This document shows, one piece after another, positions 36,118-45,042 of a stretch of DNA of 59,876 nt. The number at the start of each line of letters is the position of its first letter. Position 1 is the stretch's first letter. Both the position numbers and the translations under genes were made by a program. A model generated the notes under the pieces. That model was not told where the DNA came from. It did not search any database and saw only the letters and a list, made by a program, of their open reading frames with translations. This stretch comes from UBA3871 sp002392265. Its GTDB lineage: Bacteria > Bacillota > Clostridia > Peptostreptococcales > Anaerovoracaceae. The DNA lies in assembly GCA_946614255.1 (NCBI GenBank), contig CAMOGS010000046.1:1-59876 (forward strand). The letters are read 5' to 3'.

Positions 36118-36126
36118 ATTATCCAC

Positions 36127-36846
36127 CTATTCCGCAGAGTAAACTCTCAAATGCATGTTTGGGAGAGTAAAGCTGCCTCCCTCGTAGCTCTGGCTTACCA
36201 TATCATCGGTTTCGTTGAATCGAAACTGAAGTATAACATCTGTTGTGACAGCTCCCGCAGTAATACCTTCCGTCAGTGCCAGCGGGCCTGCGCTGTCATC
36301 CCACTCGGCAAGTTCTTTGCTGGATAATAATTGGTCGCCGACGAGCACATTTACGGTCACATACTTTTTTATGTCTTCCGGACTTGCATCACCATACTCG
36401 GTGAGCTGAACATCGAAAAATGATTCAAGATCACCTGTGCTTGTCACAGCAAGCTTGTAGGTATAAACCTGTCCCGGTGCCAGATTGTTCATCCTGATAT
36501 TCGGAAGCTCCAGAACCTCTTCATCAAGCTCAATACCCGAAACGGTTACCGGATTAGCCTGACCGAGCCCGGGAGCGAGGGCTGTAAACACCGGTGTGTA
36601 CACACTTTCATTAGGATCGGTATCAAGCACCCCGTCATGGTCGAAATCCATGCCTTCATAGAATCCGATGTTCATCTCCACATAGCCTGTCTGAAACTCT
36701 ATCGAAAGCAGAGTACCTCCTCTGAAAAACCATGTGTATGTGGTAACCGCCAGCATAATACCAACCGCAAGAAGCATTACAAGCGATGCGACAACGCGTT
36801 TATCACGGATTACCTTTTTAATTGTAAGCTTTATTACATCGCTCAA
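36127..36846 (-). CDS. TasA/camelysin-like exported protein, copy 5
   Basis: 239 residues. A basic N-terminus and a hydrophobic segment (about 18-38) ending 'TTYTWFFRGG' match the SipW-type leader (TYAWF motif). The mature part is beta-rich, with 'LAPGQVYTYKLAVTSTGDLESFFDVQLTEYG' resembling the N-T-G spacing of TasA/CalY domains. Such proteins form extracellular fibres or anchor them after cleavage by SipW. An aspartate-rich 'DFDHDGVLDTDPNES' near residue 60 could bind calcium. TTG start behind GAGG. Not closely similar to the first three copies. Confidence 0.75.
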   Translation of the reverse strand: MSDVIKLTIKKVIRDKRVVASLVMLLAVGIMLAVTTYTWFFRGGTLLSIEFQTGYVEMNIGFYEGMDFDHDGVLDTDPNESVYTPVFTALAPGLGQANPVTVSGIELDEEVLELPNIRMNNLAPGQVYTYKLAVTSTGDLESFFDVQLTEYGDASPEDIKKYVTVNVLVGDQLLSSKELAEWDDSAGPLALTEGITAGAVTTDVILQFRFNETDDMVSQSYEGGSFTLPNMHLRVYSAE

Positions 36847-36865
36847 AGCATCACCTCATTTAGCA

Positions 36866-37549
36866 TTAATTATCCGGATCTACAGCCTGAACATTCAGTC
36901 TGCCTGCGGTTACCTTCTGTTTCTGGAAGGAATTGATTTTTAATGTTCCTCCCGGAACTGTAATTTCTTGATTAACCGTTACCGTCAAATTCAGATACAT
37001 AACTTCATAATCGCTGTGATCCGTCGGCCAGCGATATCCCTGTACGAGCTCGAGTATGTCAAGAATCGATTCATGATCGGTTGAGCTCAGCGGAATAGGC
37101 TGACCTGTAACCGTAACGGATTCATCCGTATCTGTCGTTCTGATATCAATGGTTATAAAGCTGGATATATCATAACCGACTCCACCCACCGTAATAACTC
37201 GGGGCGGCCTGCCGTCGTATCCTTCGACGCCTACGCCAATTAGCTTTATGTAAAGATCCTTCTCTTTGCCGGAGTATCTTTCAACCTTTATCTTTACCGT
37301 GGTGGAATCACCCGGTTTTAATCCCGTAAGCTGCAAGTCGCCCTCTTCAAGAACATCGTCATAAGCACCTGTCTCGGGATTAGCTCCCAAAAACGTTACC
37401 GGGATATTGTCTTCTACAAGGAAATTCAGGGCGGTTATATCTGAATGTGTCATGTTAACCATCCAGGCATAGGTCGCAGCCATGAGAAGGAGTGCCAAAA
37501 GCATCATCATAATTATTGACTTGTGCATACCACTCTTCTTTTTCTCCAT
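36866..37549 (-). CDS. TasA/camelysin-like exported protein, copy 4
   Basis: 227 residues. The leader has a lysine-rich start, a hydrophobic run (IIMMMLLALLLMAATYAWM) and the TYAW motif typical of SipW substrates. The mature chain carries 'LTGLKPGDSTTVKIKVERYSGKEKDLYIKLIGVGV', a beta-sandwich signature of camelysin-type proteins where 'KPGD' precedes core strands. Predicted to be a fibre subunit or adaptor. Processed by one of the two SipW peptidases in the operon by inference. GAGG ten bases upstream of the ATG. Confidence 0.78.
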   Translation of the reverse strand: MEKKKSGMHKSIIMMMLLALLLMAATYAWMVNMTHSDITALNFLVEDNIPVTFLGANPETGAYDDVLEEGDLQLTGLKPGDSTTVKIKVERYSGKEKDLYIKLIGVGVEGYDGRPPRVITVGGVGYDISSFITIDIRTTDTDESVTVTGQPIPLSSTDHESILDILELVQGYRWPTDHSDYEVMYLNLTVTVNQEITVPGGTLKINSFQKQKVTAGRLNVQAVDPDN

Positions 37550-37582
37550 TAATCAATTTCCTCTTTTTATGATACAAAGGAT

Positions 37583-40500
37583 TTACTCGCTCGCTGAGTC
37601 TCCGGATATATTATATATGTTTGCATCTGTGCCTGAAATATCAATATTTTCAGAGTTAATTGCCGCATCTGTGCCTTCAAATGCTCCATTTTCGATACTC
37701 AGCATTTCAGGGCTCATCATAAACATCCTTGTAGGCGCTGTTTCACTATAGACTACATCAATAAAAGGTGTATATTTTATGGTAATTTCATATTCCAAAA
37801 CCGTTACCCAGCCATAGCCTGTATTGAAAAGACCTCCTGCACCGTCCTGTAGCATTCTGGATATCTGCACATTATAGCGGAATCCGTCTGCCAGCCTTGT
37901 TTCAACCATTTGAAGCTTTGGTGGCGTATTTTTGTTTGTATTTTCAAGGACCTTCATACCCATGGTTGAAGGCACCGGAACTGTGTCATAACTGTTCCAC
38001 CATCCAAAGCTGCCGCCCGGATAAGTAATCTCCTGCTCCTTACCAAACACAGTCTCTGCCAGGAATTCGGTTCTCTGTGCCGAAGTACCTCCTGCTGCAG
38101 GATTAAACAGCGGATTAACGGTAAGCTGCTGGTATTCCATGCCAATCAGAACTTTAGTGCCCTTTGCATATGCATCATTCGAGCCTTCACCGCTTGAATA
38201 TGAATAAGTACCGTTTCTGTATACATTATACACATCCACTCCGTTTGCAATGGCAGAGCTGAATATTGCTCCGTTGAAAGCACCGGTACTGCCGTAAAGT
38301 GCTTCTCTGATATCGTTTATAATACCTGAGAATATACCCGTATATGTACGCACATTCTGGTCATTCACGTATACCGTCTCGAGTGAAGGGAACGAGTCAA
38401 GGTAATAAAACCTTTCTATCATATTATTATCCAGCCACAGCACACGAAGTCTCTCCATCTGCGATTTTCCCGTTCCGTCATTTCGCCAGATCGAGCTCAT
38501 TTCGGACAGCTCATTTTCTCCCAAATCCACTTCCTCAACATTGGCCATTGCCGAAAGCGGCTCGAGTGAAATGGATGATGATACCGAATTCCTCAGGCCG
38601 ATTCTCTTTGTGTTTGTCAGTAGCCTGATACCTGTCAGATTTGTAATATCCGCAGTTACCACTCCGCTGCTGCGAAGAGTCGGGATGTCAAAATTATCAT
38701 TCTGTATTGTCAGGTTTACGCTCGGTATTACTCGAATCGTAGATTCGTCTAAAGCCGAACATGTCGTACCGCCATAGGTGCTGTACATTGCGTTAAACAG
38801 CTGGTTATCAGGTACTGCACGCGAATTTGAAGCATCGCTCACGATTCCCTGAATCGTAATTTCGGTATAATAATAGTCTTCAAGTGTGAGCGTCAGCTCT
38901 GCCTCCTCTGCCGGAGTCAGATGCCCGTTTTCTGCAATAAGCTGCGCACGGCGGGCATTCTTGCTGCTGCCGGAGGTGTTGATTCTCGACCATTCCTGAC
39001 CATCAAATGAATACCAGTAGTAAATTCTGAACTTGTAATCGTCTGTCGTCAACCTCTTCGGATCTATCGCAAACACATCATCACTACGGTAAAGTCCGGC
39101 ATTGTCCACTTCAGGATCATACACATGGCTCAGCGAAACATACTGCGTCGCACCCGTGTCCACATCCTCTATCTGATACTGAACGTAAGGCTTTCTGCCG
39201 TTCGTGTTTGCCGGCATCGTGAACGATTTATATGTATAACTGTTATCTGTTTTAAGCTGCTTTAATGCATAATCGAGCTGCTTGTAGTAAGGATAGAAAT
39301 CCTGCTCCACTCTCGGATTATAGTGAACACGGATAAACTCCATGCCTATCTGCGCACTTTCACCACTACCGTATGAAAATGCCGCCTTCAGATAATAGTC
39401 CGGCGTCTCTGTATCCAGTGTTCCCCATGCGGATTCCTTTACACGCAGGAGCAAACCTCCTGCATTTTCAACAATCTCATAAGGAGCATCTTCCTCTTCA
39501 AAGGTATATTCAAACTTAGTCGGCGTAACATCTATGCCGTTAACTCTGACCTGACCGCTCGTGACGAGCTGGTACTGGGTATATCTGTACACATCTCCAA
39601 CCTGCGATTCAAGCTCGATTGTAAGATTCTGATTTTCATAATCCTCACCGAGACCGGCCTTCAGAATGTCCCTCGTTGCAGATGCCGCATCCGAATCATT
39701 CATTATGAAAATCCTGATATCACCGCAAGGAGCATAATCGTTCATGCTCGAGTAAATGCGCAACCACGCATAGCGGGTCTCCACGTCAACATTCGTATTT
39801 AACAGGTATTGCCTGTTTCCGTTAAACGGCTTTAAAAGATACGGCGGGTCGCTCTCAGAGTAGTTTCTCAGGTCGCTGAGGCATGTGCTGCCCGGTGCAC
39901 CGCCCGCATCGTTAAACACTGCATAGCTGACGCTGCTGGCATTGCCGCCTTGCTGAGGGTATGAAAAGTCTCCCGGCAGAACCATTCCGTCGCCGAAATA
40001 GTAAGTATCCGTCGTCTCTCCTTTGTACATGGAAAGCTCATCGCATACCATATTGAACATCGCAGTTCCCCACGCCGCCTTCTGGTCAAGCGTGATTATA
40101 TGCACATCCCAGCTCTGCGAATAAGTACTGCCCGTTTCGGCAAATCGCAGAGCAAGAGTTATCGTCACATCTGAGTTTATACCGCTTTGTGCTGCCACCA
40201 CTCCCGCATCACTCAGCACGGAAGTGTTGCTGCTCGAATAGCTCAGCTCTATACCGTCAAAACTCTGGTAATGCAGCGGTAAATCCACAGCATCATAGAA
40301 ATATCCGCGGTTTTCTCCGCCAAGGATCTTTTGACCCACAAAGCTGAATACTATAGCCGCCATGCTGGTCTCGCTCGGCCCGTTTAAATCAAGCACTACA
40401 TTTTCATCAATGTAGTCAGCCACATCACCGATTTGCATATGTGCAAGGTCAATCCAAACCTTTCCTTCGCCGGTGATTTTGCCGGTGCCGCCCACAATCT

Positions 40501-40888
40501 CAAACACACCGCTATATCCGTTTCTAAGGATAATCTCATGCCCGTTCAAATCGATATTGTGATCTCCGAGATCGAGCGCACAATCTGCCGTTACCATCAG
40601 ATTTGTCGTAAGCGTAATGTCGTCCGTCAGTGCTATTACCTTTCTGCCCGCTGCATTCGAAAAGCGATTAGGACTGTTAAACGCCGAATCCACCGCAGCA
40701 GCGCGGAGTGCGAACTCATTTCCAACAAGCTCCACATTGCTCGTCTTTGCACCGACCGCCTCGCTGACGGTGACAGGGCTGACATTGCCTACCCTTCCGA
40801 AAAAGGCAAAGCAGGTAGCGGTACTTGCAAGCATTGCAAGCACTGCCACTATGGCTATTAACTTGTAAATACGTAGGCTCTTTAACAT
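37583..40888 (-). CDS. Giant LRR surface protein
   Basis: 1101 residues, exported (hydrophobic segment about 9-30 followed by AFFGRVGN). A beta-helix-like stretch near residues 90-170 includes 'LDLGDHNIDLNGHEIIL'; an Ig-like domain follows ('ELSYSSSNTSVLSDAGVV'). Leucine-rich repeats run from about 745 to 845 (LTGIRLLTNTKRIGL; VEEVDLGENELSEM; LRVLWLDNNMIERF). The C-terminus is beta-rich and lacks a visible wall anchor. It is a paralogue in architecture of the preceding 1160-residue gene. Likely an adhesin or extracellular scaffold; binding partner unknown. Confidence 0.82.
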   Translation of the reverse strand: MLKSLRIYKLIAIVAVLAMLASTATCFAFFGRVGNVSPVTVSEAVGAKTSNVELVGNEFALRAAAVDSAFNSPNRFSNAAGRKVIALTDDITLTTNLMVTADCALDLGDHNIDLNGHEIILRNGYSGVFEIVGGTGKITGEGKVWIDLAHMQIGDVADYIDENVVLDLNGPSETSMAAIVFSFVGQKILGGENRGYFYDAVDLPLHYQSFDGIELSYSSSNTSVLSDAGVVAAQSGINSDVTITLALRFAETGSTYSQSWDVHIITLDQKAAWGTAMFNMVCDELSMYKGETTDTYYFGDGMVLPGDFSYPQQGGNASSVSYAVFNDAGGAPGSTCLSDLRNYSESDPPYLLKPFNGNRQYLLNTNVDVETRYAWLRIYSSMNDYAPCGDIRIFIMNDSDAASATRDILKAGLGEDYENQNLTIELESQVGDVYRYTQYQLVTSGQVRVNGIDVTPTKFEYTFEEEDAPYEIVENAGGLLLRVKESAWGTLDTETPDYYLKAAFSYGSGESAQIGMEFIRVHYNPRVEQDFYPYYKQLDYALKQLKTDNSYTYKSFTMPANTNGRKPYVQYQIEDVDTGATQYVSLSHVYDPEVDNAGLYRSDDVFAIDPKRLTTDDYKFRIYYWYSFDGQEWSRINTSGSSKNARRAQLIAENGHLTPAEEAELTLTLEDYYYTEITIQGIVSDASNSRAVPDNQLFNAMYSTYGGTTCSALDESTIRVIPSVNLTIQNDNFDIPTLRSSGVVTADITNLTGIRLLTNTKRIGLRNSVSSSISLEPLSAMANVEEVDLGENELSEMSSIWRNDGTGKSQMERLRVLWLDNNMIERFYYLDSFPSLETVYVNDQNVRTYTGIFSGIINDIREALYGSTGAFNGAIFSSAIANGVDVYNVYRNGTYSYSSGEGSNDAYAKGTKVLIGMEYQQLTVNPLFNPAAGGTSAQRTEFLAETVFGKEQEITYPGGSFGWWNSYDTVPVPSTMGMKVLENTNKNTPPKLQMVETRLADGFRYNVQISRMLQDGAGGLFNTGYGWVTVLEYEITIKYTPFIDVVYSETAPTRMFMMSPEMLSIENGAFEGTDAAINSENIDISGTDANIYNISGDSASE

Positions 40889-40925
40889 ACCCTGCCTTAC
40901 CTTTCAAAAAACAATCAATTATTAT

Positions 40926-43900
40926 TTACTGAACTATATCAAAGAAGAAGTTTCTCGTACTCATAACATTTACGGTCGTATCCGACCATGTATCGGTTTC
41001 CGGATCGTATGCAGTCGTAGGAAAAGTATTTGTCAGTATCTGGTGTCCCACAATTGCTTCATTTCCAACCCTGGCATTCGAAAGATTTATCTGCCATCCT
41101 TCATAAACACCTGTTGTCTGGGACACAGTCACGTTGCTGTTTTGCACCGCAATCCAGGAATCCGACCAGCTTCCGCCAAAATATCCGTCTGCTGTAAACC
41201 CATTTGCGTTTCTGCTTTCAAGCATTACCTTTGGCAGCCATACATATCCTGCTGACTTCGAAGCCTGCCCTATTTCGGTATATTCAGCATTTGTGTAAAC
41301 CAGCTTTCTGTACTGCCTGTATGCCTCCGGATACTGCCACAGTGCGTACGGTGGCTCGTATATGCTGCCATCTGCCTTTATTATCGTAGGTTTTGTGCCG
41401 CTATGTGCATCGCGGTATTTGAAATAAGCATAAGCGTATGCCCACTCGTTTTGCGTCGGATTGCAGCCTGTTCCTTCTGCATTCATGTAGCTGAGGTTAT
41501 CACAGAAGTTGGAAATTACAGTTACATGATTTATTCCGCTATTTCCCGAAATATCGAGGTATTCCAGATTTGTCAGTGTTTCAAGCGGGTCAATATCGGT
41601 TATGCTGCAGTTTGCAATATCAAGGTGCTCCAGATTTGTCAGCTTTTGAAGTATCACCACTGTACTGTTTCCTACTGCATTCTTTGGTGAAGGTAATCCC
41701 GAAATGTCGAGAGTGGTCAGCCCCGTAAAATACTTCAGCGGCCACAGATTATCATCCGATAAATAGCAGTTTTCAATGCTGAGAGTATGCACGCTTGCAA
41801 CATCCCTCGTAAACACATAGGAGGTGTGTGCATCAGGAAGCCCCGCAGCTATGCAGGCACTTCTGACATGCCCGAACACTTCCTGTCCGTGCGACACATC
41901 GCTTTCGTCAAACATATCCGCACGAAGTATGCCCGGCAGTAGGAATTGCAGATTTCTACGGTCCTGAGGAGTTGAATCAATCCAGTCACCGATGGCGTTT
42001 TCCTTTCCCGCAAACGGTGTATCAAGTGAAACGATGATATTCAGGTCCTGATTGTCGGACTTTAATTTCGATATGTCTATCGTTAGGTCGTAATATGCTA
42101 TCCCTGACGTGCTGGCTGTGTGGCCTTCTATCGTCTGTACGCCCGAGCTTACGAGCCTTGCTGCGGAAAGTGCATCGCTCGTATTCGTGTATTCGATTTC
42201 GAGCGTTCCCGTCTTTGCGACATCGTAATTGCCGTCGCTGTCGCCATCTCCGGTCACATCGTTTGGAATTAAATATTCAATCGGGTGGAAGCCTGCCGTG
42301 TATTCGAACAGGTCACCATTTTCGTCATAAGCATACGCCGTTGCCTCGTAGTAAGCAGGCAGCCTCAAGGTCCTTGGATAGCCGTAGCTTTGACAGCTCA
42401 TTCGGTCATAAAGGTCCACAGGAACCGTCCATGACGGAGTCTGTGCTGATGGTGCTACTGTCTGCGCCATTATGCTGCTTTGAACATACTTTAGTATGTC
42501 ATCTGCTGTCGTATAGTCATCAAGGTCAATGATTACGGCAATCTGACGTGTGATCACATTGTCACCATCTGCGGTCGTTCCCACCAGTTCAGGTGGCGCA
42601 TCAAAGGTTACCGTTACATTTATATACGCAAGGAAAGTGTTCGAAATCGAGTAAAGGCGCAGTGCCATTCCGCCATCTCCCGCAAATTGTAAAAAGCCTG
42701 TAAAGTTATCCGTATCTCCCGGATTCTGTCCCGGAATGGAATACGACACATTTGTTATATTGAGGTCGCGTCCGCAGGCTCCAACATCCTTGTAGCTGTC
42801 CTTGTCCCAAAGCTGGTGATCCTGAGGCAGCAGATTGAACTCTATCGCACCAATATGTGCGAGGTAGTAGCTCATCTTTTCCTCATAGGAATAGCCCTTT
42901 ACAGTCACCTCGTATGTGCGGACTGCACGGAAATCGTTTATCGTATAAATTGCCTGCAATGTCACAGGTGTATCCACCCAAGGTGATGTATAGTTACCCG
43001 TCTCATCGAGAGTCGCAGGGTCAGAGCTGTACCATTCAATGTGGCAGTTGTATCCCTTTAATCTGGTTGGAAGCAGTACATCATAGTAAACAATGCCGCT
43101 TGTAAGATACGAAAGATATTTTGTCTCAATTTCGCTTACGACTTCGTCAATTTCGCGTCCGCTGTCAGCGCCGAGGCTTCCGATAATTTCAAAGATAAGT
43201 GCCCTGCCGCCTATGTTAACGATGCCGTTCATGTTTCTCTCTGCAGTAGGCGTGATTGTGCCGGCAGACTGATTGTATCCCACGTGGCTTTGCGCGCTTA
43301 TCGAAAGAGCATTGCCATATGCGCCGTAGCCTCGGATAAAGCTGTTTGTCTCACCGCTCTGCACGCCGCCCTTTACTGCGGCCTGCGCCTGCGGTCTGAT
43401 GTAGCCTTCATAGAGTGTGCTTAACGTTTCGGCCGAAGGGCTGTAGGCTGTTGTATTGATTCTGCCGCTGTAACCGGCCAGTCCTTCGCCTGCTATGTAA
43501 GCGCCGCTTCCCTGAAGCGTGAATGACGAAGAGCCGGTAATGCTGCCATCTCCACAGCTGTCATGCAGAATCAGTATTCCGCTCCCGGAAGTTCCGTCCT
43601 TTACAGTAAGCTGTGCCGCACTCATATTCAGCGTGTGCCCGTTCAAATCCAGATGAAGCGCACCTGTGCTGGCGTTTGCCCCATCAAGAGTCAATCTCCT
43701 CATTCCCAGGTCAATGTCTGCGCCGACGATTACTCTGTTTTGGGTAAGCTTTCCAAAATTAGAAAGAAGCACTACCTGCTCGAAATCGTCCGCATTATAG
43801 ATTACAGTTTCATTTTCGAGATGAATCGTTTCAGCGTAGCCTCTTACATTTATGCGCGCATTCCTTGCCTCTGCCGCATCTATAGCCGAGGCTCCGATGT

Positions 43901-44408
43901 GATATTCAAACCTCAATGTATGCTCCTGTGCATCGCCCGGAACAATGAAAAATCTCTGATCATCCAAAGTATTCGCACCTGCAGGCACAAATGCCGGAAT
44001 GGAAGCACCCTCATCAAAGGTCCCAAGCCTGCCCGTTGTCAGCTCCGAAAGCATACCCAGATATTCATCATCCCAGTAAACTCCGAGATAAGCTGCAAGC
44101 CTGCTTGCTTCGGTATCCCTTTCTATTGTAAAGAAATAGCGCAGAGGAATATTTCCCTGATTGCGCACTCTTAACGTCAGTTCCTGCGAGTCGCCCGGAT
44201 TTCTCAGCGCACTGCCATCAAGCGAATATTCAAACGAAGTGTCCGCATTACCGAATGAAACAGCAACATCCACATTCGTTCCTGCCTCGAAAAAGGCGCG
44301 TGTAGCAGGAATCATTGCCAACATCAGAACAATCAAAGCAAGCGCGGTAAACAGAATTTCCGCGCGCTTTTTTGTGATATTCAGTTTCACTGCCAGGCTC
44401 TGTACCAT
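40926..44408 (-). CDS. Giant TasA-LRR surface protein
   Basis: 1160 residues. The N-terminus (about 1-170) is TasA-like: a hydrophobic leader (ILFTALALIVLMLAMIPATRAFF), then 'AVSFGNADTSFEYSLDG', 'PGDSQELTLRVRNQGNIPLRYFF'. A beta-helix-like part (LDLNGHTLNMSAAQLTV) and an Ig-like domain (IEWYSSDPATLDETGNYTS) precede LRRs at about 870-976 (LTTLDISG; LEHLDIANC; LEYLDISG). A TasA domain fused to LRRs is unusual and suggests incorporation into the fibre, with the LRRs displayed. It starts 3 bp after the SipW gene stop. Confidence 0.82.
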   Translation of the reverse strand: MVQSLAVKLNITKKRAEILFTALALIVLMLAMIPATRAFFEAGTNVDVAVSFGNADTSFEYSLDGSALRNPGDSQELTLRVRNQGNIPLRYFFTIERDTEASRLAAYLGVYWDDEYLGMLSELTTGRLGTFDEGASIPAFVPAGANTLDDQRFFIVPGDAQEHTLRFEYHIGASAIDAAEARNARINVRGYAETIHLENETVIYNADDFEQVVLLSNFGKLTQNRVIVGADIDLGMRRLTLDGANASTGALHLDLNGHTLNMSAAQLTVKDGTSGSGILILHDSCGDGSITGSSSFTLQGSGAYIAGEGLAGYSGRINTTAYSPSAETLSTLYEGYIRPQAQAAVKGGVQSGETNSFIRGYGAYGNALSISAQSHVGYNQSAGTITPTAERNMNGIVNIGGRALIFEIIGSLGADSGREIDEVVSEIETKYLSYLTSGIVYYDVLLPTRLKGYNCHIEWYSSDPATLDETGNYTSPWVDTPVTLQAIYTINDFRAVRTYEVTVKGYSYEEKMSYYLAHIGAIEFNLLPQDHQLWDKDSYKDVGACGRDLNITNVSYSIPGQNPGDTDNFTGFLQFAGDGGMALRLYSISNTFLAYINVTVTFDAPPELVGTTADGDNVITRQIAVIIDLDDYTTADDILKYVQSSIMAQTVAPSAQTPSWTVPVDLYDRMSCQSYGYPRTLRLPAYYEATAYAYDENGDLFEYTAGFHPIEYLIPNDVTGDGDSDGNYDVAKTGTLEIEYTNTSDALSAARLVSSGVQTIEGHTASTSGIAYYDLTIDISKLKSDNQDLNIIVSLDTPFAGKENAIGDWIDSTPQDRRNLQFLLPGILRADMFDESDVSHGQEVFGHVRSACIAAGLPDAHTSYVFTRDVASVHTLSIENCYLSDDNLWPLKYFTGLTTLDISGLPSPKNAVGNSTVVILQKLTNLEHLDIANCSITDIDPLETLTNLEYLDISGNSGINHVTVISNFCDNLSYMNAEGTGCNPTQNEWAYAYAYFKYRDAHSGTKPTIIKADGSIYEPPYALWQYPEAYRQYRKLVYTNAEYTEIGQASKSAGYVWLPKVMLESRNANGFTADGYFGGSWSDSWIAVQNSNVTVSQTTGVYEGWQINLSNARVGNEAIVGHQILTNTFPTTAYDPETDTWSDTTVNVMSTRNFFFDIVQ

Positions 44409-44411
44409 CAG

Positions 44412-45017
44412 CTATTCTTCCTCGTCCTTTTCATCACTTCGGCCGCTCCTCTTTTGTTCTTCGAGGGCTGCCTCTTCTTTCAATGTCTCTTTGTATATTT
44501 TCGCAACATCCTTTGCGTTCAAGGCAAATATTATTGCCAGCGGAACGACTATCACCAGCAGCATGCCGAGCCTGCTCGACACTATCTTTGCCAGCTTTCC
44601 GAAAATCGATGATATTCCGATTACTCTTCCTATCAAGTCCTCGCCAAGTACCGCTACCGCATCGGAGCTTACATTTGCATCGCCCTTTGTTTCAAACTGG
44701 TACTGTCCATCCAGCTCCTCGATGCCTATTACCCTGTGGGTATTAATCTGTCCGCGAATGGATTCGTCGCGCGAATAAAATGATATGATATCGCCCTCGG
44801 CAACATCTGCAGGTTCGCATTTCTTTACCAGTATCACGGATCCCACCGGAATCTCAGGCTCCATCGAGCCCGAGACAACCACCATGGCAGACATTCCAAA
44901 CATCTCAGGCGCCTTGCCCTTTTCGGTGGTAAGTATCGTAAAGACTGCCATTATGGTAAAAAGTACCGCTATCACAGTTATTATTGTCGCTATGGTGCCT
45001 CTGATCTTTTTACCCAT
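44412..45017 (-). CDS. SipW-type (ER-type) signal peptidase I, second copy
   Basis: 201 residues. N-terminal membrane helix (about 7-29), the catalytic serine S51 in SGSMEP and the histidine H94 in INTHRV. A histidine replacing the bacterial lysine marks the ER/archaeal-type enzyme class to which SipW belongs. A second hydrophobic segment (LLVIVVPLAIIFAL) near 155-170 leads to a cytoplasmic tail rich in E, K, R. SipW cleaves leaders of TasA and related fibre proteins. It sits between the DUF2357 gene and the TasA-LRR gene; GAGGG precedes the ATG. Confidence 0.92.
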   Translation of the reverse strand: MGKKIRGTIATIITVIAVLFTIMAVFTILTTEKGKAPEMFGMSAMVVVSGSMEPEIPVGSVILVKKCEPADVAEGDIISFYSRDESIRGQINTHRVIGIEELDGQYQFETKGDANVSSDAVAVLGEDLIGRVIGISSIFGKLAKIVSSRLGMLLVIVVPLAIIFALNAKDVAKIYKETLKEEAALEEQKRSGRSDEKDEEE

Positions 45018-45042
45018 GGTTCCCTCGGCTTATCTTTTCTTT

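Noticed and set aside
33157..36126. GTG start at 36126 for the SLH protein
   Set aside because: It directly abuts the upstream stop with no ribosome site; the ATG at 36117 follows AGGTGG and gives a standard signal peptide.
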